Assembly (NCBI GenBank): GCA_050248595.1
Contig: JBFWSB010000055.1
Coordinates: 1 to 15,993, forward strand
Direction: 5' to 3'
DNA length: 15,993 bases
From: JAGWAZ01 sp050248595
GTDB taxonomy: Bacteria; Bacteroidota; Ignavibacteria; OLB7
The stretch's first letter is position 1; each line of letters starts with the position of its first letter. Position numbers and translations under genes: made by a program. Of this stretch, positions 1 through 6,990 are shown piece by piece. The notes under the pieces are model-generated. The model saw nothing but the letters and a program-made list of their open reading frames with translations, searched no databases and was not told where the DNA came from.

Positions 1-1393
1 GGGACTCGATTGCTACAAGGAGTGCCTCTTCGGTGAGATACCCTCGCATCTTCTTCCCAAACTGCCTTAAGCCAGATTGCAGTCGGAAGGCGATGCGCTC
101 CGGTAGAAGCTCGTGGAGTGGGGCAGAGGTGACGCCCGGATTGTAGCTTGTTGATGGCAGCGTTGCCGACATCTCTCCATTGATGAAGTCTGTCATCCGC
201 TGTGCCGGTGCTTTCTGCATTCCTCCTCCGGCTTGCGCCGTCATTACCTCCAACCCCTTCTGAAAGTGCATTCCGGCAAGTGGCCCACCCCCTTCATAGT
301 CGGCAACATCTTCTGGCTCAACGTTTACGATGATGCCAGAATTTGCAAAAGGGGAGTCGCGACGTGAGAGACTCATTCCGTTGACTACCACTTCATCATC
401 TTCTGTTGCTGCCGGAACGATAAAGCCTCCGGGACACATGCAGAAGGAGAAGACTCCCCGTTCCTTTACTGTTGCTGCCAAGCGGTATCGGGCTGCTGGC
501 AAGCCTTCTGGACGGGTTTCGGTGTGGTACTGAATGCTGTCGATCAAAGGCTGCGGATGTTCCAACCGAACCCCAACTGCAAATGGTTTGCTCTCGATGA
601 GAATACCCTGTCTGTCGAGCAATCGGAATATGTCCCGTGCAGAGTGACCCGTTGCGAGGATAACACTCTCACCTAAGAACTCTTCTCCACTTGCTGTTCG
701 GACGCCCCGGGCTACTCTCGCTTGGTCGAGAACGATCTCTTCCACCCTCTGCTCAAAGTGAATTTCTCCCCCTGATTTGAGTATGCTCTCCCGGAGTGCT
801 GCAACTACTTTCGGCAGTTTGTTCGAACCGATGTGGGGATGCGCGTCGGTTAAGATAGCAGGGGTTGCTCCGTGTGCCACAAGAGTTCGGTAGATATAGC
901 CGACATCACCACGTTTTGTGGAGCGGGTGTAGAGTTTTCCGTCAGAGTATGTGCCAGCCCCCCCTTCGCCAAAGCAGTAGTTGCTGTCTGGGTTTACCTT
1001 CCCAAGTTTCTGCACGGCAGCCAAATCGCGTCGACGTGCTTGAACATCTTTTCCACGTTCGAGAATAATTGGCCGTATTCCCTCCTCAATCAACCGGAGA
1101 GCGGCAAACATGCCGGCTGGTCCTGCACCCACAATCACACATCTCTTAGTTCCCTTTACTTCCGGGTAGTCTGGGACCGGCAGTTCTTCTTCGGGCATCG
1201 GCTCCCCAACCCAGACTTCCAGTTGAAGCCGCAGAACCACAGGACGTTGCCGGGCGTCGATTGATTTGCGCAACAGTCGAACCCCAGTAATATCATCTAC
1301 CGGAATTCCAAGTTCACGCCCACTGCTTTGCAGCAGAAGCTCCATCTCTTCCGCGCGATCTGGCGCAACCACTATCTCGATCGTTTTTACCAT
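1..1393 (-). CDS. FAD-dependent dehydrogenase, COG2509 type (3' end missing)
   Basis: The reading frame runs off the left edge of the window; 464 codons are visible. An N-terminal domain of about 80 residues precedes a Rossmann dinucleotide-binding motif, VIVGAGPAG (86-94), which should hold the ADP part of FAD. Further family-typical stretches are FGEGGAGTYSDGKL (141-154), the ATGHSARD segment (247-254) and FCMCPGG (317-323), which carries two cysteines. This combination matches the uncharacterised COG2509 'FAD-dependent dehydrogenase' group; substrate and electron acceptor are unknown. The ATG at 1393-1391 is chosen because an in-frame TAG lies four codons upstream and no earlier start exists. 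No good ribosome binding site is seen. The next gene is divergent, so this one has its own promoter or belongs to an operon reading out of the window. Family call is firm; function is not known. Confidence 0.85.
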   Translation of the reverse strand, partial: MVKTIEIVVAPDRAEEMELLLQSSGRELGIPVDDITGVRLLRKSIDARQRPVVLRLQLEVWVGEPMPEEELPVPDYPEVKGTKRCVIVGAGPAGMFAALRLIEEGIRPIILERGKDVQARRRDLAAVQKLGKVNPDSNYCFGEGGAGTYSDGKLYTRSTKRGDVGYIYRTLVAHGATPAILTDAHPHIGSNKLPKVVAALRESILKSGGEIHFEQRVEEIVLDQARVARGVRTASGEEFLGESVILATGHSARDIFRLLDRQGILIESKPFAVGVRLEHPQPLIDSIQYHTETRPEGLPAARYRLAATVKERGVFSFCMCPGGFIVPAATEDDEVVVNGMSLSRRDSPFANSGIIVNVEPEDVADYEGGGPLAGMHFQKGLEVMTAQAGGGMQKAPAQRMTDFINGEMSATLPSTSYNPGVTSAPLHELLPERIAFRLQSGLRQFGKKMRGYLTEEALLVAIES

Positions 1394-1561
1394 GCGATAA
1401 ATCTACTTTTTTCTTCCCTCACATTTTGTCGGGAACCGTGAACGGAGATAGGTCTCCAATTTGTCTGTCTGGAATATTGAGCCTATGCTCTGAAGACTGA
1501 ACAACGAATTGAAAGAGAGTTTGAAGGTTTGAAAACAGAATGAAGCATTCGTTCTGCAGGT

Positions 1562-1590
1562 GGAACTAAACCAGATGAAAAACGCTCTGT
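1562..1590 (+). promoter_or_regulatory. Possible ECF/sigma-E-type promoter upstream of the Spy-like gene
   Basis: In the 283-bp gap between the divergent dehydrogenase and the Spy-like gene, GGAACTA (1562-1568) is followed after 17 bases by TCTGT (1586-1590). This resembles the -35/-10 pair of enterobacterial sigma-E promoters, and Spy/CpxP-type proteins are classically under envelope-stress control. The match is short, the organism is not an enterobacterium, and a second GGAACC at 1432-1437 has no well-spaced partner. It is a weak prediction. Nothing else distinctive was seen in this gap. Confidence 0.22.
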
Positions 1591-1676
1591 CGCACCCGGC
1601 GTTCAGAATTCGGAAGCAGAGGGCGAGGATATTCGGAGCGTAAAAACTATTACCGTAGCTATAGAGGATGAAGATT

Positions 1677-2489
1677 ATGAAAACAATGTTTGGAATGAAA
1701 AATGTGGCTCTTGCCCTAACCCTGCTTCTCGTAACCGCTGGTGCACTCCACGCTCAGGGTGGAGGGAAAGATCATAAAAGGGGTGGAGATAAAGGGCAAC
1801 GTATAGGGAAGGCTCTGGAAGGTTTAGAGTTAACCGATGCGCAGAAGGCACAAATCGATCAATTGCGCAATGAGTTTAAGGCAGAAAATGAGGAAATCCT
1901 TGCTGAAATGAAGGAATTGCGTGAACAGATGCGGACGCAACTCGAGAGTGGTGATAAAGAGGGAGCAAAGAAGACTGGTGAGTTGATGAAAGAGAAGGGA
2001 GCAACGTTAAAAGAGAAAGCACAAGAGTTGCAGCAGGATATCAACCTGATTCTGACCGATGAACAGCGTGCGAAAGCTGCTGAAATGAAGAAGAACGCGA
2101 AAGAGCACCGGGTCGAAACTAAGGAGCAGAGGGAGGAATTCAAAGCGGAGATGGACCTGACCGAAGATCAAAAGGAAGAGATCGAAGCGATCCGCAAAGA
2201 TTTTAAGGCAGAAAATGAGGGAACAGTTGAGAAGATGAAGGAACTGCGGGAACAGATGCGCGAACAGGCAAAGAGTGGAGATAAGGAGGGGGCGGCAAAA
2301 ACTCGTGAGGAGATGAAGAAGCTGAAGGAAGAGTTGAAGGATGAACGGAAAGAGATGCAACAAGAGATCGGTGCTCTCCTAACAGATGAGCAGAAGGCAA
2401 CGCTCAAGGAGCACAAGGAAGATGCGAAAGAGCACCGTGATGAACATAAAGAGAAGAAAGGGAAAGGACGCGGGAAGAAGAGCAAGTAG
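1677..2489 (+). CDS. Exported tandem Spy-like (LTxxQ) protein
   Basis: A highly charged, helical periplasmic protein of the Spy/CpxP/LTxxQ type, a family linked to envelope stress, ATP-independent chaperoning or metal stress. From the start at 1677 it has a signal peptide with hydrophobic core VALALTLLLVTAGA and likely cleavage after LHA. An ATG at 1668 is in frame, but AGAGG (1663-1667) abuts it and sits 9 bases before the ATG at 1677, so 1677 is preferred. Counting from 1668, LTxxQ motifs fall at residues 55, 129, 164 and 238. The first and third, and the second and fourth, are each exactly 109 residues apart, so the protein is two Spy-like units fused after an internal duplication. The units share stretches such as KELREQMR and SGDKEGA. 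The C-terminus is a Lys/Arg/Gly-rich tail. Single-domain family members are about half this length. Monocistronic: a terminator follows. The precise partner is unknown. Confidence 0.82.
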   Translation: MKTMFGMKNVALALTLLLVTAGALHAQGGGKDHKRGGDKGQRIGKALEGLELTDAQKAQIDQLRNEFKAENEEILAEMKELREQMRTQLESGDKEGAKKTGELMKEKGATLKEKAQELQQDINLILTDEQRAKAAEMKKNAKEHRVETKEQREEFKAEMDLTEDQKEEIEAIRKDFKAENEGTVEKMKELREQMREQAKSGDKEGAAKTREEMKKLKEELKDERKEMQQEIGALLTDEQKATLKEHKEDAKEHRDEHKEKKGKGRGKKSK

Positions 2490-2535
2490 TATGCGTCCTG
2501 TCGGATGAACGCAAGTGGTTCTGGAACTGAAAAGG

Positions 2536-2570
2536 AAGCCTCGTCGATGATATGTCGGCGGGGCTTTTTT
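2536..2570 (+). terminator. Rho-independent terminator of the Spy-like gene
   Basis: A 12-bp stem (AAGCCTCGTCGA at 2536-2547 with TCGGCGGGGCTT at 2555-2566, closing with two G-T wobbles) has a 7-base loop and runs into six Ts ending at 2570. It lies 47 bases after the stop at 2489 and is the clearest terminator in the window. Confidence 0.85.
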
Positions 2571-2576
2571 ATTTCA

Positions 2577-2795
2577 GATTTATGATCTCGGATTGAGGAA
2601 ATGTGCTTTTCGCAGTTTGCAGTTCGCAGTTGCAAGACTATGTCGTTCCGAGGATCGCCGAAGGCAGCACCGTAGGTAATCTCGCCATAATGGTAGAGCG
2701 AAGGGGTTTGCTCAGAGTATCCCAGCGAGACTCTTCGGCGGACCTCAGAGTGACAGGGGGGTAATTGGGGATTTATGATTGCGGATTTCGGATTG
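2577..2795. repeat. Short direct repeats: GATTTATGAT pair and GCAGTTN triplet
   Basis: GATTTATGAT occurs at 2577-2586 and again at 2770-2779, each time followed by CGGATT-rich sequence (CTCGGATTG; then TGCGGATTTCGGATTG). The two copies bracket the inverted-repeat element at 2641-2755. Between them is a short run of three heptamers, GCAGTTT, GCAGTTC and GCAGTTG (2612-2632). No real gene is visible between 2490 and 2977; open frames there are low-complexity or lie across repeats. Confidence 0.6.
2641..2755. repeat. 115-bp intergenic element with imperfect inverted termini
   Basis: The 23 bases at 2641-2663 (TGTCGTTCCGAGG...) and the reverse complement of 2733-2755 (TGTCACTCTGAGG...) match at 18 of 23 positions, so the element could fold into a long hairpin or be a miniature palindromic repeat. 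It has no coding capacity of its own. From memory, similar intergenic palindromes with TGTCATTCYGAGG-type ends are common in many genomes, but membership of a known family cannot be shown here. No target-site duplication is obvious immediately outside the arms. Confidence 0.6.
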
Positions 2796-2848
2796 CGATG
2801 ATTTTGCGAGTGGTGGTGCTTGACATCAAAGCAAACGCAACGCATCTT

Positions 2849-2931
<83 letters not shown>

Positions 2932-2977
2932 ACGTCTTTTCACCTTCTCTTCCATCGCGACTTACTATTATTGACCT

Positions 2978-3829
2978 ATGCTAAATGAATCGAATCCGCA
3001 GTCGATACTTCAATTGAATTCGCCGATTACGTTGACCGACGTAATTCACGATGTTCCTAACCTGACAGCTTGTGATGTTATCGGCGATATCCACGGTTGT
3101 TATGAAGAGTTGGTGGAGTTGCTTATGCTTCTCGGACATAGCGATTTACTCAGGAGAGACCTTCCTCCAGCTTCACCAGATGCCCCTCCGCTTCTTCTCT
3201 TTGTTGGGGATATTGTTGACAGGGGGGATCGCATCATGGATTCGCTTCGCTTAGTTTACGACCTCTGTACCAAAGGATATGCCCGGATGGTCTTCGGCAA
3301 CCACGACTATCGCTTCTTCCGCTGGCTTCAAGGGAATGATGTGAAAATAGCCCACGGACTTGAGCACACTATTGCTGAGTTCAACCAGATGCCCTCCAAG
3401 CAGCGTGAGGTTTGGCAGGCCGAACTTCTCGCCTTCTTTGAGTCACTGCCGTACGCTATTCGATTTGATGGTGGGAAGGGAGTTGTTGTCCACGCGGCTT
3501 GGCGTCCACGAATGAAGGAGGAGAATGATCTGCGGCGCGTGCGATACTATGCGATATATGGTCCTACAACGGGAGACCTTACTCCGCAAGGTTTTCCCGA
3601 GCGAGTTGATTGGGCAAGCACATACAAAGGGCCTGAGTTCGCAATCTTTGGACACCAGGTCTACTTGCGACCCTACAGCACTCCCTATGCTGTCGGGATC
3701 GATACGGGGTGTGTCTTCGGCGGAGGTCTTACAGCACTCCGCTATCCATCTCAGGAACTTGTGAGCGTAAAGAGCCGAAGTGCCCGAGCTGCATACAACG
3801 GACCGATGCTCGATCCAAACGGAGATTAA
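2978..3829 (+). CDS. PPP-family metallophosphatase (PrpE/Pnkp-phosphatase-like)
   Basis: A complete serine/threonine-type (PPP) phosphoesterase fold. The dinuclear metal site is visible as GDIHG (36-40), GDIVDRG (77-83), GNHD (107-110), VHA with H172, and GH at 225-226. By family analogy the ligands are D37, H39, D78, N108, H172 and H226. The C-terminal IDTGCVFGGGLTALRYP (241-257) is typical of the PrpE / bacterial polynucleotide kinase-phosphatase branch, whose members act on diadenosine tetraphosphate, nucleic-acid 2',3'-phosphates or phosphoproteins. At 283 residues it has no kinase or ligase module. The family's GNHE is GNHD here, as in many bacterial members. No signal peptide, so cytosolic. 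No Shine-Dalgarno is seen before the ATG. Its TAA stop overlaps the stop of the convergent GIDE gene. The substrate cannot be inferred from context. Confidence 0.85.
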   Translation: MLNESNPQSILQLNSPITLTDVIHDVPNLTACDVIGDIHGCYEELVELLMLLGHSDLLRRDLPPASPDAPPLLLFVGDIVDRGDRIMDSLRLVYDLCTKGYARMVFGNHDYRFFRWLQGNDVKIAHGLEHTIAEFNQMPSKQREVWQAELLAFFESLPYAIRFDGGKGVVVHAAWRPRMKEENDLRRVRYYAIYGPTTGDLTPQGFPERVDWASTYKGPEFAIFGHQVYLRPYSTPYAVGIDTGCVFGGGLTALRYPSQELVSVKSRSARAAYNGPMLDPNGD

Positions 3830-4635
3830 CCGAAAGCTCCAGCAATTGCTGCGAATACCAAGCCGGAGCCAACTCCGATAAGTCCGAAGCCGATCCACTG
3901 CTTAACTTTTGCTGAGGTTTCCAGACCTTTCGCAATCTCTTCTTCCGAGCGGATTGATACGATGAAAGGCTTCCCTTTCTCCAGTGGCTTCCTGAAGGCA
4001 AGAATCCCGCCGTCACGGTCGTTAGCATCGCCGATGATGTAGAGCCGTTCGCCAACCGGGAGTATCTCTTCGTGGTAGCGGTAGCCAGTGATTCTTCTTC
4101 CATGATTTGGCGTAAGGGACATCGAGAAGCTACCGAACGAAATTGTTCCCAACCCGTTCTGAGCTGGTTCATGCCGATCCACCACTTTCCTCCCCTCAAT
4201 CTTTGCCCCTTCGGGATAGACCATGATGCTTCCACTCTCATCACGCAGAGAGAATGGGATCGACTGGGTGTTGTTTGCCACGTTGTTCGATCCTGTTCGG
4301 GTTCGAGTAACGCTGTTGCCGTTGGCATCGGTTTCTGTGTATGTCTCCTCGTACAATTCTTCTACTCGCATGGAATACCAGAGGCAAGGTTGGTTGGAGA
4401 GTTCGCCGGTTAAGGGCTTCTCGGATTCGCCGACCCCCTTAACTTCGGCAAGTTGAGAGAAGCCACCTGGACCTATCTCCGACGCAACTGCCTGCTGAAG
4501 CTCCGTTAGTTCCGTTGCTTGCGAAGTTTGCGTTACTTTTACTTCGAGCAATTTGTCTTCGGATTTCCCTTTGAGGAAGAGAAGAAGAGCACCAATTCCT
4601 GAGAGAATTGCACCAATAACAATGGCGGTAATCAT
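3826..4635 (-). CDS. GIDE-domain membrane protein (RING-less MULAN/MUL1 relative)
   Basis: A 269-residue protein with a transmembrane helix at each end (about 2-21 and 246-267), so the central region lies on one side of the membrane. That region matches the GIDE/BAM domain known from mitochondrial E3 ligase MUL1 and from plant and bacterial proteins: EVKGVGESEKPLTGELSNQP (64-83), CLWYSMRVEE (84-93), a DESGSIMVYPEGA stretch (132-144) and GYRYHEEILPVGERLYIIG (184-202). It has no RING finger or Cys/His cluster, so the common database label 'E3 ubiquitin ligase family' should not be taken as its activity. The function of bacterial GIDE proteins is unknown; a membrane-associated binding role is plausible. 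No Shine-Dalgarno is seen. It is the last gene of the minus-strand run and meets the phosphatase tail to tail with a 4-base overlap. Confidence 0.8.
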   Translation of the reverse strand: MITAIVIGAILSGIGALLLFLKGKSEDKLLEVKVTQTSQATELTELQQAVASEIGPGGFSQLAEVKGVGESEKPLTGELSNQPCLWYSMRVEELYEETYTETDANGNSVTRTRTGSNNVANNTQSIPFSLRDESGSIMVYPEGAKIEGRKVVDRHEPAQNGLGTISFGSFSMSLTPNHGRRITGYRYHEEILPVGERLYIIGDANDRDGGILAFRKPLEKGKPFIVSIRSEEEIAKGLETSAKVKQWIGFGLIGVGSGLVFAAIAGAFG

Positions 4636-4761
4636 GGCAGTTCAGAGATTGTGGTTGGAATATCTATGTGGGGGGAAGAATACGGAGATTCGTTGATGCG
4701 GGGCAAGTGGGGGAGAGCGTAGAGGTGAGATTACTGGTGGGGTAGTTCACATGACAGAAAG

Positions 4762-5502
4762 TTAAAGGAGTGTTCGCAGATCGTCGACTTTGAGTGGTCC
4801 CCCAAGCTTTTGAAATGCCTCCCCATATTTCCCACCTACCATAAATCCCCAACGACGCATTCGGGCAATGATATACTCCATGAAATCATGGCTTGAGATA
4901 AAGGTCTGCGGTTCGTCGGTATCTTCGGTGGAAGTCTGTCCCGGTATTGAGAACTGAGAACTGTACGCAGCTATGGCCTCCATCTTCCTTTCAAATTGCT
5001 GACTGATGTCGACAATCAAATCGGGTTCAAACTCCCAGGAGTGAGCGTACATCAGGAGAAGCTCCGGTCGGTGTGGCTTCTGCGGAACTCCATCAAACTC
5101 GCTCTCCACGGCAGTTAGTCCACTGTTGAACCACCCTTCGCGAATCAGTCGGTGTCCGTTTTCGTGGTCGGGGTGGCGGTCGTGTTGCGAAGGGAAGAGG
5201 AGGATGCGTGGTCTGAAGTGGCGGAGAGCTTTTACCACGCTAAGAATATTCTCTTCGGTAATTCTGATATCTCCATCGGGGATGCCGAGATTCCATCGAT
5301 TCGCCTCGTCAATCCCCATCGCCCTGTTTGCCTGTCGAGTCTCCTCCGCACGAAGCTCGCCCGAACCCCGAGTTCCCCGCTCCCCACGAGTTAAATCACA
5401 TATCGCGACGGTTCCCCCGAGGTCAACCGTTTTCAACAACGTTCCCGACACGTGAAGTTCAACGTCATCGGGGTGAGCGGCTATAGCGAGAAGATCTATC
5501 AA
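4762..5502 (-). CDS. bshB1: Bacillithiol biosynthesis deacetylase BshB1
   Basis: A PIG-L/LmbE-type zinc deacetylase of 246 residues. BshB1 removes the acetyl group from N-acetylglucosaminyl-malate, the second step to bacillithiol, in the cytosol. AHPDDVE (9-15) supplies, by family analogy, zinc ligands H10 and D13 and the base D12; RHPDHENGHRL (109-119) supplies H113. LTRGERGTRG (37-46) and the C-terminal GGKYGEAFQ (223-231) are characteristic of the BshB1 branch rather than of MshB or other LmbE proteins. Start: the frame opens with TTG at 5502-5500. An in-frame TGA lies three codons upstream and there is no ATG or GTG before the catalytic motif, so TTG is the only workable start. bshA and bshC are not in the window, which is common because bsh genes are often scattered. 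The upstream 30 bases are AT-rich with repeated TTCAAAA. Confidence 0.9.
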   Translation of the reverse strand: MIDLLAIAAHPDDVELHVSGTLLKTVDLGGTVAICDLTRGERGTRGSGELRAEETRQANRAMGIDEANRWNLGIPDGDIRITEENILSVVKALRHFRPRILLFPSQHDRHPDHENGHRLIREGWFNSGLTAVESEFDGVPQKPHRPELLLMYAHSWEFEPDLIVDISQQFERKMEAIAAYSSQFSIPGQTSTEDTDEPQTFISSHDFMEYIIARMRRWGFMVGGKYGEAFQKLGGPLKVDDLRTLL

Positions 5503-5600
5503 GTGAATTCAAAATTCAAAATGAAAAATTAAAAACAGGAGAAGAGAGGGAAGATATTATACCAAGCCCTATCTCAAATAACCGAGTCCTTCTTCCTTGA

Positions 5601-5658
5601 CTCCCAACTCTATAAACTCTTAACTCTACTCACTCTACGAACTCGCTCTTACGAACTC
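5601..5658 (+). repeat. CAACTCT-family repeat, copy A, overlapping the dehydrogenase stop
   Basis: A pyrimidine-rich 58-bp stretch made of degenerate AACTCT units (CAACTCTATAAACTCT...TACGAACTC). It aligns without gaps to 6991-7048, with about 47 of 58 identical positions. The last ten bases overlap the 3' end of the minus-strand dehydrogenase: its TAA (5651-5649) and final Ser codons are inside the repeat. The rest of the 146-bp gap up to BshB1 is AT-rich with no gene. Confidence 0.75.
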
Positions 5659-6419
5659 ATCCACCCGCCATCAACAACAATTACTTGGCCGTGAACGTAG
5701 TCGCTTGCTTTTGAGGCAAGATACAGAACTGTTCCTTTCAGATCATCCGGCACTCCCCACCGTCCAGCCGGAATACGGCTACTCAGTTCCTTAAAGCGCT
5801 TTCGGTCTTTGCGGAGTGCTTCGGTCGCATCAGTCTCGAAGTAGCCGGGAGCAATAGCGTTCACGTTCACCTTCTTGCCAGCCCACTCGTTTGCCAGTGC
5901 TTTTGTGATTCCCGCAATCCCATGTTTGCTTGCCGTGTAGGCTGGCACAAACTTACCACCGGAGTATGAGAGGAGAGAAGCGATGTTGATGATCTTCCCC
6001 CCCCCATTTTCTATCATAATCCGACCAACTCCCTGAGCCATGAGGAATGCACCAGTGAGGTTCACGTTCAGCACGTTCTGCCAATCGTCAAGAGGATAGT
6101 CGGTTGCGGGCCACCTCTTAATGATGCCGGCATTGTTGACCAGAATATCAATTGTGCCGAACTCCTTCTGCCCCTTCGATATTGCGTTGGCGATCTGCTT
6201 CGGCCTTGACATATCGCACCGAATTGGCAACGCCTTTACTCCAAGAGTTTGCAGTTCGCTTGCTCGCTCATTCAGACTTGTACTTTCTCTTCCGATGATA
6301 ACAACATTGGCTCCGGCCTCTGCAAGTGCTTCGGCTGCGGCTGCACCCAGTCCTCGAGATGCACCCGTCACAACTGCTGTCTTGCCGGAAAGGCTGAAAA
6401 GGTTGGCTAAATTTGACAT
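5649..6419 (-). CDS. Short-chain dehydrogenase, KduD / gluconate 5-dehydrogenase-like
   Basis: A complete 256-residue classical SDR, the normal length. It shows TGASRGLG (18-25) for NAD(P) binding, NNAG (95-98), the catalytic serine in NIAS (S148) and YTASK (Y161, K165). RIPAGRWGVPDDL (215-227) and ASDYVHG...VDGGW close to the C-terminus are close to 2-deoxy-D-gluconate 3-dehydrogenase (KduD) and related sugar-acid dehydrogenases, which oxidise or reduce keto-sugar acids in the cytosol. No other pectin, uronate or gluconate gene is nearby, so the real substrate may differ; an FabG-like role is less likely from these motifs. The ATG at 6419 fits the usual SDR N-terminus; no Shine-Dalgarno is seen. 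The last residues (Ser-Ser) and the stop lie in repeat copy A. It is 59 bases downstream of the Cys-rich membrane protein and may be co-transcribed with it. Confidence 0.85.
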   Translation of the reverse strand: MSNLANLFSLSGKTAVVTGASRGLGAAAAEALAEAGANVVIIGRESTSLNERASELQTLGVKALPIRCDMSRPKQIANAISKGQKEFGTIDILVNNAGIIKRWPATDYPLDDWQNVLNVNLTGAFLMAQGVGRIMIENGGGKIINIASLLSYSGGKFVPAYTASKHGIAGITKALANEWAGKKVNVNAIAPGYFETDATEALRKDRKRFKELSSRIPAGRWGVPDDLKGTVLYLASKASDYVHGQVIVVDGGWMSS

Positions 6420-6478
6420 GAATAGAGAGATTCGAGAATTGTGTTGAACAGAAGGGAAGAGATTGACTTTAGCTTATC

Positions 6479-6910
6479 CTATCCTTCGATGCCAACGTCG
6501 AGATTCTTTGGTTCCCACTCTTCACCTTCGCAAGGAAGGTAGTGCTCGCTAACGTGCTCATCCAGAAGTGTGCAGTGGAGGTTTTCTGGACGATAGTGGC
6601 GGCAACTTGAGCAGAGGGTGTCCTCGATCAACTCTCGGTTGTTGAGCTTAAAATATTCGTACTGGATTTGTGCAGGATAGATTGCGATGCCGTAGATCGC
6701 CAGACCGGTCACCAGCCACCACTCCGAGTATACATTGAAGTGATCTTTCAGATACCACGCAACAAAGAGAGTGACTCCCAACCGAAGCAGAGCCATCCAG
6801 ATAATGGAGCCAAGCGTGTGGGTGTAGGGGGCTTGTCCTCTCAACGGAGAAAGTGGCTGTGCTTTTAGTCCTTTTTTCTGTCTCGTAAGTCGTCCAAACA
6901 TTTCATACAT
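6479..6910 (-). CDS. Uncharacterised two-helix membrane protein with a four-cysteine tail
   Basis: I do not recognise a named family. The 143-residue protein has a basic N-terminus (about 1-30), two likely transmembrane helices (about 34-54 and 63-81), and a soluble C-terminal tail with cysteines at 100, 103, 113 and 127 (C-x2-C-x9-C-x13-C) plus H105, ending in CEGEEWEP. The spacing suggests a small zinc or Fe-S site or a disulphide-stabilised cap; which one depends on topology. The positive N-terminus suggests that both ends are cytoplasmic, favouring metal binding (inference). Start: the ATG at 6910 is used; a second ATG three codons on (6901) is equally possible. A strong AAAGGAGGG lies about 30 bases upstream but has no start codon at usable distance. 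It sits between a glycosyltransferase and a dehydrogenase on the same strand. Confidence 0.7.
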   Translation of the reverse strand: MYEMFGRLTRQKKGLKAQPLSPLRGQAPYTHTLGSIIWMALLRLGVTLFVAWYLKDHFNVYSEWWLVTGLAIYGIAIYPAQIQYEYFKLNNRELIEDTLCSSCRHYRPENLHCTLLDEHVSEHYLPCEGEEWEPKNLDVGIEG

Positions 6911-6990
6911 CTCGTTTATGGGGAAGTGGCTGTAAACCGACCCTCCTTTAACGTATATCTCAACTCCGAATTATGTTGAGAAGAACGTTT

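Noticed and set aside
865..1264. Plus-strand open frames opposite the dehydrogenase
   Set aside because: They lie fully antisense to a clear FAD-binding protein and look like shadows of it.
1432..1437. GGAACC as an ECF -35 box
   Set aside because: No matching -10 element at 15-18 bases; GGTC begins only 13 bases away.
3443..3898. Minus-strand open frame opposite the phosphatase
   Set aside because: Antisense to an intact PPP-family gene with all metal motifs; the translation has no recognisable feature.
6941..6949. Strong Shine-Dalgarno AAAGGAGGG on the minus strand
   Set aside because: No ATG, GTG or TTG follows in frame at 5-12 bases; the nearest ATG is about 30 bases on, so it probably does not set a start.
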